A stretch of DNA of 9,443 nt from Gallionella sp. GTDB taxonomy: Bacteria > Pseudomonadota > Gammaproteobacteria > Burkholderiales > Gallionellaceae. The position numbers and the translations under genes were made by a program. Every line of letters begins with the position of its first letter. Within the stretch, counting starts at the first letter, position 1. This document shows, in pieces, positions 1-7,524 of this stretch. Under the pieces are notes generated by a model, which was not told where the DNA came from, ran no database searches, and saw nothing but the letters and a program-made list of their open reading frames with translations. The stretch is taken from assembly GCA_029850565.1 (NCBI GenBank), contig JARCRR010000205.1, positions 1 through 9,443 on the forward strand, read 5' to 3'.

Positions 1-3000
1 CGATACGGATCTTGTCGGAGTTGATGACGATGTTGCCGCGCGACATCTTGTACATGCCCGAGGTGCCGTTGCCCGGGATCTCGTCTTTCACATAGGCTTG
101 CGCGGTGACGGTGGCGAAAGCGTTGTAGCCCATCTGCTCGCCCTTGTATTCACTCTTCAAGCCATTCGCTGTACGGCTGTAGCGGGACAGTTCGGTCACC
201 GTGAGGCCGGTGTCGTAGTCGCCGAACATGGCGTAGAACTGTTTGCGTTCCAACTTCACATACAAACGGCTGGACGATGCGGCGTCATGCTGCGCCTGAG
301 TGGCATCGCCGTACAGGGTGTAGTACTGCGTCGGATCGATCGCCTGTTTGAGCAGATTGTTGCCTAATTTTTTGGACGTGTCGTAAGCGGCCGTCAACAG
401 GTATTCGCCTTTGACCGTGCCCTTGGCATAGAACGCCAGTTTGTTGCCATCGAACAATTGATTGTCGACGTCCGCCGCTTTGAGTGCCTGCACATTGCCG
501 GATAGCGCCTTGTATCCCACAGTGCCTTCGGCAAAGCCGACCAGTATCCAATCGCGCTGTCCCGGCTCCAGCCATGCACGCAGCTCCTGGGTGCGCAGAT
601 CGTTGAATTGGAATCCGAGCACGGCTTCGCCGGATTGCGTGGTCGGCTCCAACTCGATCATGGCGATGCCGTCGGTCTTCACTTCGAAGCGCGCTTTGCC
701 GCCCACGTGTCCTGCCAGCGGCTGGCGTTCGATGCTTTCACGGCGATCCCAAGAACGATAAGGTTCGTTCAACTGGAATTCGCCGCTGATGCCGCGACGA
801 ACAGGTTGACCTTCCCGGTCGAGGAAACGCACCGCGATCATGGGGCGTGTCTTACCGTCGGCGATCAAACGCGATTGTTGCGGTAGGAATTCGACGTGAT
901 CCACCAGCGACGAGTAATGGATGGTGCGCACGGTACGACTGCTCTCTTTGCCATCGGCATCCTGAACCACCAGTTCGAACTTGTTGTCGCCCACTTCCAG
1001 CGGTACGGCATTCCATGTGCTGAGTGACACGCTGCGAGAAGCATTCATGCGTGTGCCATCGAACAGCAATCCGCTTACATCTTCGCCGTTGACGGTAAGG
1101 GTGAGCTTTTGTTTCGGATCGTGTTTCACCGCCACTTTCACCACCGGCAAATTGGGGTGGAAGTTCTCTTGCGGATGCAACCACTCTGTACCCGCTTCGG
1201 CCTTGCTTAGCCATTCTTCGTTGTAAGGCAAGCGCTCGACCAAGCGTTCAGTATCATCATCCATCGCCGTTTTTGCAGGGCGGCTGTCGGCCGCTTCGAC
1301 CGACACATTGGCCTCGCTTCCTGCGCTGACTGGTGCATGGTTCAACATGGTGATCTCGGCCAAAGGCGCAGTCTGCGCAGCCTGTCCGGGCGGAGTGAAA
1401 CGCAGCGACGATTTGATGGTGGCTTTGGGCCCCACGTCCGCCACGCTGAACTGATATTGGTCTTGCCACTTGGATGGCCGAGCCAGACTGCGGAATATCA
1501 ATGCGTTGTCGCTCACCACCGGGTCGGCCACCGCCTGTCCGTTCAGTTTGGCGCTACCTTCCACGTATTTGGCGAATTCCGGCAACATCACGGTAGCGGA
1601 ATAGCCCGTCACTTCGGTGGTGCTCACCACGGATAATCCAACCACCGTGTCATCGATCTCCGCCTGCGCGCTCAGGGTCTGCGTCAAGCGCGTGGCAACA
1701 GCGGGCTTTTTGCGCACATGGAAATCGGCACGCCATAAAGTGCCACCCTGCAAGTTGACGAATTGGGAATACAGGCGACCGGCGAAACGGTCGTTCTTCT
1801 CGCAGCTCACCACCTCATAATCCTTGGGTAAGGAATCCAGATCCAGTTGCACCACATGCGTACCGGCGCGCAGGTTGTCGATGTGCCAACGACCTTCCTG
1901 ATCGGTCAATACATAGGTACCGTCCTGGATGACGACACGTGCATTCTGCAACCCCTTGAAGTCGTTGTCGGCCCTGTCGTCACACAGACTGCGCGTGTCA
2001 TTCGGGTCGGCGAATTCACCGTTGCCGGGAGGCGTGACATCGATCACGCGACCGATCAGAAGTGCCTTATTGCGATACAGGTCTTCACGCACCAACACGC
2101 TGGCGCGCCCCGTGTTGGACGTGTAATTCAGCGCGTGTGCGGTGTTTTCTGCGTTGCCAAGGCGTGCTGCAGAAGTCACTTCCAGCACGTAGCGTACGCT
2201 GACCGAACTAGCCGCAGGCAGAGCCAAATCGAACGTAAGTGTGCTGCCATCCGCCGAGATCAGCGGGTCGGGCGATGTCACGCCATCCTGTTTGGTCGAA
2301 CCCTTTTGATAGCGGAAGCCCGGCGGCAGATGGTCGGCGATCAACGCGCCTGCCAGCGGCAGGGTGGTACTGTTGTTGGTGATATTCAGTGTATAGGGCA
2401 CGAACTCGCCGGTACCGGCTACAGCCTTGCCTGCGGTTTTCTGGATAGTCACCGAAGTGTTGCCGGGATCGACCGGGATATCCACCTTCAATATTGCGCT
2501 GCCCAGACTGAACACACCACCGTAAGAGCCGCCCGGAGTCAGTCCGGGTGTCCCGAGTATCACCGGGGCGGCGGTAGGCGGAGTCCCAACCGTGGGGGGC
2601 AGTGCGGCGGGCAAAACGGCGGAGGGGAACGCGTGTGTCGGTGGCGGCGCGACCAACAATTTATAGCTATCTGCCGCCACCAGCGGGAAACGGAAGCCGC
2701 CCTGCGGAATCAAGGAGTCGCAGACCGTGGGGGTACCTGTGGTGATGGGCTGCGGCAACACGGTCACGCTGTCGTCGCAATAGGCAATAGCCGGCAGGTT
2801 GGTTGCTGTATCGATCAGACTCACCGTCGCGCCGTTGACCGCGGCGCCGGTCTTGGAGTCGAACACGATACCGTAGGGGTCGACCAGTCCTGTTGAGGAA
2901 CTGGCGATGGTCGCACCGGGGCTGGCGCAATTGGCGTGATTGTAAGTGCCGGTGATGGTCTCGTTGTGCGACGAGATAGTGATCTTGCCGTCATTGGCTG

Positions 3001-3697
3001 TCGGCACTGTGCCGATTGCGGCAAATGCCGATGGCACCGCGCCGACGAACATGCCGGTGGACGGGCCGGTCTCGGTCAATTGCAGCACTTCGCTGTCGCC
3101 GCTCTTGGTTATCAATGTCACCGCGACAACATCGGCATTGGCGGTGGTGTTGGCGCCGTAATTCACCACGCGGATAAAGATCGGTTCGTTGTGTCTATAC
3201 GTACCGATCGTCTTGCCCGCCGCATCGGTCAAGGGCACGAGCAACAGATTGGCAGGCAGCGGCGTGGCCACCGTGTTACCGATCATGACCGGATTGGCAA
3301 CCGGAGTGAACGGCCCGGCAAGCGATCCACCGGATGCATAACCGGTCGGTTGTACTGCCTCGGTTGTGGCATCTGGATGTGCCTCCAGTGCGGCGTGGGC
3401 GGCCGGGAGATATTGCAACAACTCGATCTTGAGACCGACATCGATACACGCGTCGATGCTTACCGCCGCCGTGTTGCTATTGGTGGTCAGCGCGGCACCA
3501 CCTGCCACGCTGTAGGTCGCACTGGCGGTATTGCTGATCGTCGTTCCGGAGGTGCTCACTGCAAAGGCAGTGGTGGACAGACCGAGCAGCGCCGCAAGCG
3601 CGAACGCCTTTTGCTGCACACGGGAAGTGCGCAGCAAAAGGCGGGCTGGCCTTGCGGCCAACCTGCCTAAAACATCCCCTGCCGCACGGCAAACCAT
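1..3697 (-). CDS. Very large secreted multidomain surface protein (DUF11, CarboxypepD/SdrB-like, Ig-like, barrel-like C-terminal part); partial, 3' end beyond window
   Basis: The frame is open from an ATG at 3697 to the left edge (about 1232 codons, no stop). I see a long basic N-region, then a signal peptide (hydrophobic FALAALLGLSTTAFA, cleavage near residue 46), then a mature start with SGTTISNTA that is shared with the two neighbouring paralogues. A DUF11-type domain lies at about 410-520 (VPYTLNITNNS, ADHLPPGFRY). A carboxypeptidase-regulatory/SdrD-B-like fold lies at about 540-625 (LIGRVIDVTPPGNG to YVLTDQEGRWHIDNLRAGTH). An invasin-like Ig segment is at about 931-1040 (IADGKTRPMIAVRFLDREGQPV). 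From about 1054 on, short amphipathic strands rich in Tyr (YYTLYGD, RLYVKLERKQFYAMFGDYD) look like an outer-membrane beta-barrel. The likely role is a cell-surface or adhesin-like protein, by inference only. The start is uncertain: no Shine-Dalgarno precedes the ATG, and a GTG at 3619 (codon 27) would give a compact signal peptide. It is the last visible gene of the minus-strand cluster, 54 bases after the 402-residue protein gene. Confidence 0.85.
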   Translation of the reverse strand, partial: MVCRAAGDVLGRLAARPARLLLRTSRVQQKAFALAALLGLSTTAFAVSTSGTTISNTASATYSVAGGAALTTNSNTAAVSIDACIDVGLKIELLQYLPAAHAALEAHPDATTEAVQPTGYASGGSLAGPFTPVANPVMIGNTVATPLPANLLLVPLTDAAGKTIGTYRHNEPIFIRVVNYGANTTANADVVAVTLITKSGDSEVLQLTETGPSTGMFVGAVPSAFAAIGTVPTANDGKITISSHNETITGTYNHANCASPGATIASSSTGLVDPYGIVFDSKTGAAVNGATVSLIDTATNLPAIAYCDDSVTVLPQPITTGTPTVCDSLIPQGGFRFPLVAADSYKLLVAPPPTHAFPSAVLPAALPPTVGTPPTAAPVILGTPGLTPGGSYGGVFSLGSAILKVDIPVDPGNTSVTIQKTAGKAVAGTGEFVPYTLNITNNSTTLPLAGALIADHLPPGFRYQKGSTKQDGVTSPDPLISADGSTLTFDLALPAASSVSVRYVLEVTSAARLGNAENTAHALNYTSNTGRASVLVREDLYRNKALLIGRVIDVTPPGNGEFADPNDTRSLCDDRADNDFKGLQNARVVIQDGTYVLTDQEGRWHIDNLRAGTHVVQLDLDSLPKDYEVVSCEKNDRFAGRLYSQFVNLQGGTLWRADFHVRKKPAVATRLTQTLSAQAEIDDTVVGLSVVSTTEVTGYSATVMLPEFAKYVEGSAKLNGQAVADPVVSDNALIFRSLARPSKWQDQYQFSVADVGPKATIKSSLRFTPPGQAAQTAPLAEITMLNHAPVSAGSEANVSVEAADSRPAKTAMDDDTERLVERLPYNEEWLSKAEAGTEWLHPQENFHPNLPVVKVAVKHDPKQKLTLTVNGEDVSGLLFDGTRMNASRSVSLSTWNAVPLEVGDNKFELVVQDADGKESSRTVRTIHYSSLVDHVEFLPQQSRLIADGKTRPMIAVRFLDREGQPVRRGISGEFQLNEPYRSWDRRESIERQPLAGHVGGKARFEVKTDGIAMIELEPTTQSGEAVLGFQFNDLRTQELRAWLEPGQRDWILVGFAEGTVGYKALSGNVQALKAADVDNQLFDGNKLAFYAKGTVKGEYLLTAAYDTSKKLGNNLLKQAIDPTQYYTLYGDATQAQHDAASSSRLYVKLERKQFYAMFGDYDTGLTVTELSRYSRTANGLKSEYKGEQMGYNAFATVTAQAYVKDEIPGNGTSGMYKMSRGNIVINSDKIRI
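3605..3643 (-). repeat. Long RNA hairpin inside the signal-peptide coding region of the large surface protein
   Basis: An inverted repeat has 17-base arms (3605-3621 and 3627-3643) around a 5-base loop. On the plus strand one position is an A/C mismatch, but in minus-strand RNA the same position is a G-U pair, so the stem is fully paired only in the sense mRNA. It spans codons 19-31 and contains the alternative GTG start at 3619. No U-run follows, so it is not an obvious terminator. A control element for translation or mRNA stability is an inference. Confidence 0.7.
3647..3660 (-). repeat. Small GCAA-tetraloop hairpin next to the long hairpin
   Basis: Read on the minus strand, TGGCC, GCAA, GGCCA form a 5-bp stem closed by a GNRA tetraloop, a few bases 5' of the long hairpin. 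Together they make a two-hairpin structure at the 5' end of the large gene. The element is short and could be chance in GC-rich sequence. Confidence 0.4.
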
Positions 3698-3744
3698 GCG
3701 GGTCAGAGATGCACAACTTGTCAAGCGATCAAACAATGCTTATC

Positions 3745-3771
3745 TCAACGCTTACTGTACAAATGCGTTGA
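3745..3771 (-). other. Hairpin over the stop codon of the 402-residue protein gene
   Basis: TCAACGC (3745-3751) and GCGTTGA (3765-3771) can pair as a 7-bp stem around a 13-base loop that contains the TAA at 3754-3752. There is no U-tract on the minus strand, so this is not a clear terminator. It may be an mRNA 3'-end or processing element that lowers expression of the next gene, or chance. Confidence 0.3.
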
Positions 3772-4960
3772 AATAGACAGTGACGAAATCGCCTGCTGCC
3801 AACGAGGCGTTAGCCGCACCATAAGCCGTGCCAGCCAATGTACCGAAGTTGACAGTCACCACCTGACCGGCAACCGATGCACCTGCGGTCACGTTCTGAG
3901 TTGCCAAGCCGGGTGCAGCATAAGTCGTTGCACCTGTACCACGCAGTGCGCCGAAACCTGTTGCCGACAACGAACCCACACCCGCAGCGCAATTGGTCGC
4001 AACACCCGCACCGCTGATCAGTGCAGTGTCAAATGTCAACTGCCCTTGCAAGGTATCGCTAACTTGGCTCAGCGTGGCTGCTGCCGCACCAGAGTTGCTG
4101 ATGGTGATCGCATATTGCACGTACGCACCCGGGATGTTCTTCGGGTTGGTCGAGCCGTTAGCCGGATCGCAGATCACGGTTGCGACTTTGGATACGGACA
4201 ACACAGCGGTCTGCACCAGATACGCATCGCGTGCGGAATGACTACCGCTCAATGCTGCATCATCGGAACCCGCAGCATCTGCAAAGACGATCTGTACGGT
4301 GCCAGGAACGTCGACACCGGTGTCGTTCGTCAAAGCAGCGCCCAGCGTGTTAGCAGCATCGTTCGCACGTGCAGTCGCGGTCAGCGAGATCACAGCCAAG
4401 CTGTTGTTAGCCTGTGCTGCCGGGGTAGTACAACTCACGGTCACCGTCGCCCCGCTGTCAGCAGTCAACGCATTGATATGCTGATCGCCAGGCGTGTAAG
4501 CACCCATCGAGCCTGCACCGATAACAACGACGTTCGTCACAGAGCATGAAGTGCCATTGTAGTTATCGAGAAGCGGGCCACCGAAGGGGTTTGCTGTGCC
4601 ATTCGCCAGGTTCGCCACGGCAAGATTGAAGTCCTGCGTGGTGTTGCCGTTGTTGGTCACAGAAAAGGTGGTGGTGGTTACCGTTCCCAGTGTCGGGTCG
4701 GGAATCACGGTAGTTGCACTTCCGCTCAATTCCAACACGGTCAGGTTGACCTTGTTATCCACCACGAACGCAGCGGCAGCCGAGGTGATCGGTGTTTGCG
4801 TGACCGCGCCCACTGCGTAGCTCAGTGTCGCCGTGTTGCTGATGGAAGTACCGGAAGCCGTGCCGGCCGCCAGCGCGCTTTGTGATACCACACCAAACAA
4901 CGCTGCCCCGGCCAACAGAGCGGCGAGCTTGGAAGTTTTACTCAGTTGAGTTCGCTTCAT
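3752..4960 (-). CDS. Secreted DUF11-like protein, 402 residues (paralogue of the 379-residue protein)
   Basis: A complete frame with a strong Shine-Dalgarno (AAGGAG, 7 bases before the ATG). Residues 1-31 are a classical signal peptide (basic MKRTQLSKTSK, hydrophobic core, SALA cleavage). The mature protein starts AGTASGTSISNTATLSY, then VDNKVNLTV, and is rich in Ala, Thr, Val, Asn and Gly like other beta-sandwich surface proteins. The C-terminal 150 residues (SVSKVATVICDP, VQYAITISNSGAAAATLSQVSDTL) are DUF11-like, and the chain ends on a beta strand (VTVYFNAFVQ) with no LPXTG or PEP-CTERM tail. Central motifs GAALTNDTGVDVP and HSARDAY recur in the 379-residue neighbour. It has few Cys and no visible catalytic motif. 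A structural or adhesive surface role is inferred from family and context; the true function is unknown. Confidence 0.88.
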   Translation of the reverse strand: MKRTQLSKTSKLAALLAGAALFGVVSQSALAAGTASGTSISNTATLSYAVGAVTQTPITSAAAAFVVDNKVNLTVLELSGSATTVIPDPTLGTVTTTTFSVTNNGNTTQDFNLAVANLANGTANPFGGPLLDNYNGTSCSVTNVVVIGAGSMGAYTPGDQHINALTADSGATVTVSCTTPAAQANNSLAVISLTATARANDAANTLGAALTNDTGVDVPGTVQIVFADAAGSDDAALSGSHSARDAYLVQTAVLSVSKVATVICDPANGSTNPKNIPGAYVQYAITISNSGAAAATLSQVSDTLQGQLTFDTALISGAGVATNCAAGVGSLSATGFGALRGTGATTYAAPGLATQNVTAGASVAGQVVTVNFGTLAGTAYGAANASLAAGDFVTVYFNAFVQ

Positions 4961-4967
4961 TTTGTTT

Positions 4968-4973
4968 CTCCTT
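4968..4973 (-). promoter_or_regulatory. Strong ribosome binding site of the 402-residue protein gene
   Basis: AAGGAG on the minus strand, 7 bases before the ATG at 4960. It is the strongest Shine-Dalgarno of the cluster apart from the one before the 164-residue gene and fixes this start. Confidence 0.85.
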
Positions 4974-5189
4974 AAAAGTACTTCAAATAAAAACTGCTTG
5001 ATTCGCTGTTTATTACAAATTCACAAACCTAAAACTGCTGCTATTTTTTTCTGTTCATGGCGGTCTCCTGCTGAATGGCGGGCCATGCCCAGAAATGGAA
5101 AAACGAATCTCTGGCGGATCCGTTATGGGTTCGGGCATTGCGTAACGCCCGGGGTAATTCGAAAGATGTATGTTCACGATAATTTTGGT
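4974..5189. other. 216-base intergenic gap with a hairpin at 5132-5151
   Basis: This gap separates the 164- and 402-residue protein genes. On the minus strand CGGGCGTT and AATGCCCG (5132-5151) pair as an 8-bp stem, including one G-U, around ACGC. No U-run follows, so it is at best a weak terminator or an mRNA-stabilising element. A 21-codon frame at 5086-5021 has no convincing Shine-Dalgarno for its own start. I found no convincing promoter. Confidence 0.45.
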
Positions 5190-5684
5190 TTATTTGATGA
5201 CCGCTCGGAAACTAACTTCGCTGGATTTTCCCGGCGCCAATTGGCCTTTATAGGTCCAGCGGATATGGGTATATTCATTAGGTTGGGCAATTCTGAGTTT
5301 GCCGTCGGAACCTTTGAGTTTTATTTTTTCAGGAAGCCCTAAAGTTTTTCCTCCATCTGCCGAAAATGTGATTACGGTGTCTTTTCCCATTGCACTATCA
5401 GCTTTAAAAAAAGTATTTTCCGGGATAGGGTTGTCGATGACGATGTTGCTCGCAGCCTTTTTGCCGACGTTTTCAAAGATGTTGGTAAAGATCACCTCGG
5501 TGCCGGGGATGGCCTTTCCCGGAGGCGTGCGCTTGAAGGTCTTTTTGCCGTCCTTGCCGACCGTGACGATTTCTATCTCGGCGATGCTGGTGACTTTTAT
5601 GTCATCCGCCGCTTGAACAGCCAGCGAGTATCCGCTCAGCAGTGTGAGCAGCATGGTGGTGAACATTAAACGGGCGATACGCAT
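5190..5684 (-). CDS. Small secreted DUF11-like protein, 164 residues
   Basis: The start at 5684 is chosen because AAGGAGG lies 5 bases before this ATG; a TTG 15 bases upstream would place that Shine-Dalgarno inside the gene. Residues 1-25 are a signal peptide (MRIARLMF, hydrophobic core, AVQA cleavage before ADD). The mature chain is essentially one DUF11-type beta-sandwich: PGTEVIFTNIFENVGKKAASNIVIDNPIPENTFF, then VITFSADGGKT, then YTHIRWTYKGQLAPGKSSEVSFRAVIK. That order is typical of stand-alone periplasmic or surface DUF11-like proteins known from many proteobacteria. The mature part is Lys-rich, unlike its larger neighbours. The gene starts 11 bases after the stop of the 379-residue gene, with the Shine-Dalgarno overlapping that stop, so translational coupling is likely. 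No enzymatic motif is visible; a partner or accessory subunit role is inferred. Confidence 0.88.
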   Translation of the reverse strand: MRIARLMFTTMLLTLLSGYSLAVQAADDIKVTSIAEIEIVTVGKDGKKTFKRTPPGKAIPGTEVIFTNIFENVGKKAASNIVIDNPIPENTFFKADSAMGKDTVITFSADGGKTLGLPEKIKLKGSDGKLRIAQPNEYTHIRWTYKGQLAPGKSSEVSFRAVIK

Positions 5685-5689
5685 AGCAG

Positions 5690-5696
5690 CCTCCTT
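5690..5696 (-). promoter_or_regulatory. Ribosome binding site overlapping the upstream stop codon
   Basis: AAGGAGG on the minus strand starts on the last A of the upstream TGA and sits 5 bases before the ATG at 5684. It decides the start of the 164-residue protein and implies coupling to the gene before it. Confidence 0.85.
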
Positions 5697-6835
5697 CAAT
5701 TGATCGTTGCGCGAAAGGTGATGACAACATTCGCCGGGGCGGCAACATTCCCCAGCGAAACTGAAACGGTGTTAGCAGTGAAATCCGCAAAATCAGCATC
5801 CATGTTGGTATCAGTTTTGGCAGCGGCAGATTGCGGCGAGGTGATGACTCCCGTCCCACAAACACCATTCGCGTAAGTGCCTGACCCGCAAGCTACTTGG
5901 ATACTTCCCGGCACGTAGGTGATGTTGGCGGGTAGCGGATCGGCGATCGTCAGATTGTTGACTGCACTCGTTCCCGTCAAAGTGGCGTTTATCGTGTAAG
6001 TCATCACGGCTCCCGGCATCACTACCGCCGTGCCTTTTGGATCAACTACGCTTACCGATTTGGTTAACACCAATGCGGGACCGACGGAGTAAGTGTCACG
6101 CGCGGAATGCTTGGCATCACGCACAGTGTCGAGCGCAGTTTCGGAACCTTGAATATCGACAAAAACGATGTCCACATTGGGTTGCGACTCGACACCAGAG
6201 GTTGGTGTGAGGGCGGCACCCAACGTACCCGGTGTTGGTACATAGGCATGCAATGCGCCAGCACCTGTCACACCGGTGAAATTGCCTTGAGCGGTTGCGA
6301 CCAAACCTACTTGTCCGGTATTTGTGTTGGCCTGCCCAAGGGGGATATTACAAACTGCATAAACGGTTTTGGTGGTATCGACCGCAAGTTCGTCAATGAA
6401 GGTGGCCGTATCTTGTCCTGACTGGAAACCCGCTGTAACACCGTTTTCAACGTATGCATTACACGCCGTGGGATCGAAGGCATCAGCCGCTATCGTCGAA
6501 TTTATGGCCAAACTGAAGTCCAATGGACTGTTGGAATTGTTGGTGACGGTAAAAGTGGCGACCTGAAGCGTTGCGCCGCTTATGACGTTGGTGATATTGC
6601 CGCCCACCACGGTGAGATTGACCTTTTCGTCAACCACGAACGAAATGGTGTTACTGGTGGCAGTGGCAACCGGGGAAGCGCCCATGACGTAGTTAACGGA
6701 CGCACTACCGAAAATCGGGGTGCCGGAAAGCACGCCTGCCGCCCAAGACGATTGCGGAGATAACAACCACAAACAAACACACACGCCCAAAAGGCGTGTG
6801 CGCAAGTCCATAAATTGACGGGCATGAGTTCGCAT
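5696..6835 (-). CDS. Secreted DUF11-like protein, 379 residues (paralogue of the 402-residue protein)
   Basis: A complete frame. Its N-terminus has basic residues, a hydrophobic core (LLGVCVCLWLLSP) and a likely cleavage after residue 32 (SSWA before AGV). Mature motifs SGTPIFGSASVNY, VVDEKVNLTV, LGAALTPTSGV and KHSARDTYSV align in order with those of the 402-residue protein. The C-terminal 120 residues (LTKSVSVVDPKG, MTYTINATLTGTSAVNNLTIADPLPANITYVPGS) form a DUF11-like domain, and the chain ends ITFRATIN. No sorting signal or catalytic motif is seen. Start choice is weak: neither the ATG at 6835 nor the ATG at 6811 (residue 9) has a clear Shine-Dalgarno, which is odd for the first large gene of the cluster and may mean translation depends on the structured leader or on low-efficiency initiation. 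Function is inferred as surface structural or adhesive. Confidence 0.87.
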   Translation of the reverse strand: MRTHARQFMDLRTRLLGVCVCLWLLSPQSSWAAGVLSGTPIFGSASVNYVMGASPVATATSNTISFVVDEKVNLTVVGGNITNVISGATLQVATFTVTNNSNSPLDFSLAINSTIAADAFDPTACNAYVENGVTAGFQSGQDTATFIDELAVDTTKTVYAVCNIPLGQANTNTGQVGLVATAQGNFTGVTGAGALHAYVPTPGTLGAALTPTSGVESQPNVDIVFVDIQGSETALDTVRDAKHSARDTYSVGPALVLTKSVSVVDPKGTAVVMPGAVMTYTINATLTGTSAVNNLTIADPLPANITYVPGSIQVACGSGTYANGVCGTGVITSPQSAAAKTDTNMDADFADFTANTVSVSLGNVAAPANVVITFRATIN

Positions 6836-6848
6836 ATTTAGTTCTAAT

Positions 6849-6962
6849 TCTCAGTTAGGTGAGACTTTTCTTTCCGCATATGGTTCAGCTCTTTAAATTC
6901 GGCTGAATCCGCACTCCCCTCCAACTACATGATTCTAACATAGGTACCCACCTAAATTAGAA
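6849..6962 (-). promoter_or_regulatory. Hairpin-rich leader before the secreted-protein genes
   Basis: Three inverted repeats stand in the leader of the 379-residue gene. At 6849-6864, TCTCA/TGAGA encloses six bases. At 6882-6910, GGTTCAGC pairs with GCTGAATCC with one bulge. At 6933-6962, TTCTAA/TTAGAA encloses a second 5-bp stem and a 4-base loop. None is followed by a U-run. The rest of 6836-7045 contains only tiny frames (21 codons or fewer). Whether these are operators or RNA structures cannot be told from sequence alone. Confidence 0.4.
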
Positions 6963-7045
6963 CCTACTAATTCACTCACACATTCTTTAACACTTTCCAT
7001 GCCAGCAACCCATGGATATATCCTTACTCCTTATTTATCAGCTTG

Positions 7046-7268
7046 TTATGTTGATAATGACCACCCTATAGATGGTCGCAGATCGATCAACCGTTGTGCT
7101 TCCGTGAGATAGGCGTCGAAACTCAAACAAAAATCATCGCCAATGACGGTATATCGGCAATGCTTTGGGTGGTTCCAAAAATCTATTGAACAGCGTCACT
7201 GCAGGAGCTATTTGAGGTAATTCGTCATTAATTTCAGCATTAACTAAAATCATTAGCCGATCAAGCAT
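7046..7268 (-). pseudogene. Small hypothetical reading frame, interrupted by a one-base shift at a T5 run
   Basis: From the ATG at 7268, the first 30 codons read MLDRLMILVNAEINDELPQI and so on, to NRF. The uninterrupted frame stops at 7134 (44 residues). If one T of the minus-strand T5 run (plus 7177-7181) is removed, the reading continues as WNHPKHCRYTVIGDDFCLSF, then DAYLTEAQRLIDLRPSIGWS, to a TAA at 7048-7046. That gives a 73-residue protein of ordinary composition. The start overlaps the end of the 63-residue gene (stop at 7263-7261), which suggests translational coupling. I do not recognise the family. It may be a decayed gene, a programmed frameshift, a sequencing error, or two unrelated frames. 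Confidence 0.4.
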
Positions 7269-7452
7269 CTGCGCGATTCTTGTTTTTTATTGCGTGATGT
7301 TCACAAACTGAGGTGTTTTTAGATGGCATTACAGTCAAATGCAGACAGCATACGACCGCATCCTGTCTTTTGCTTTTTCTGAACGTGTGGGTGCAATTTT
7401 CACAGGTGGGCAGTATCAACGTATCACTGCTTTGGTGTAATTGATATTTCAT
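7261..7452 (-). CDS. Small Cys-rich hypothetical protein, 63 residues, possible zinc-binding
   Basis: The frame starts at an ATG preceded by GAAAGGG, 5 bases upstream. The sequence shows CENC at residues 17-20, CCLH at 35-38 and VCEHH at 49-53, a spacing that could form a small zinc ribbon, with a basic tail (KNKNR). There is no signal peptide or membrane segment, so a cytoplasmic protein is expected. I do not recognise the family. It is the first frame downstream of the cyclic di-GMP riboswitch (leader of about 95 bases after the aptamer) and overlaps the next small frame by 8 bases. If translated, it is the most direct target of the riboswitch. The plain alternative is a chance frame, but the ordered Cys/His pairs argue for a real gene. 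Confidence 0.5.
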   Translation of the reverse strand: MKYQLHQSSDTLILPTCENCTHTFRKSKRQDAVVCCLHLTVMPSKNTSVCEHHAIKNKNRADA

Positions 7453-7469
7453 ACATACCCTTTCGCCAA

Positions 7470-7498
7470 GCAGATAGCCTTAATGACAGGCACTCTGC
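7470..7498 (-). other. Hairpin just upstream of the Cys-rich protein start
   Basis: On the minus strand GCAGA and TCTGC form an outer stem and GCCT and AGGC an inner stem around a 7-base loop, separated by a 2x2 mismatch. It lies about 6 bases before the presumed Shine-Dalgarno at 7458-7464 and may insulate or expose it. Confidence 0.35.
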
Positions 7499-7524
7499 AT
7501 ATTCATGGCTTAGAGAGAGGGGAG

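Noticed and set aside
1847..2896. Open frame of 349 codons on the plus strand
   Set aside because: It is antisense to the large surface-protein gene. The translation is rich in Arg, Cys, His and Gln with no domain or signal, as expected for a shadow of a GC-biased gene.
2936..3670. Open frame of 244 codons on the plus strand
   Set aside because: Same reason: antisense shadow of the large gene, with unnatural Cys/Arg/Gly-rich composition.
5021..5086. 21-codon minus-strand frame in the gap between the 164- and 402-residue genes, with a nested 5-codon frame
   Set aside because: The outer frame has no proper ribosome binding site and there is nothing to distinguish either from chance; the nested frame is too short to judge.
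5685..5699. Upstream TTG start for the 164-residue secreted protein
   Set aside because: The intervening five codons contain the AAGGAGG ribosome binding site of the ATG at 5684, so they are not coding.
6939..7010. Tiny minus-strand frames in the leader (8 and 21 codons)
   Set aside because: Poor Shine-Dalgarno spacing and no recognisable content.
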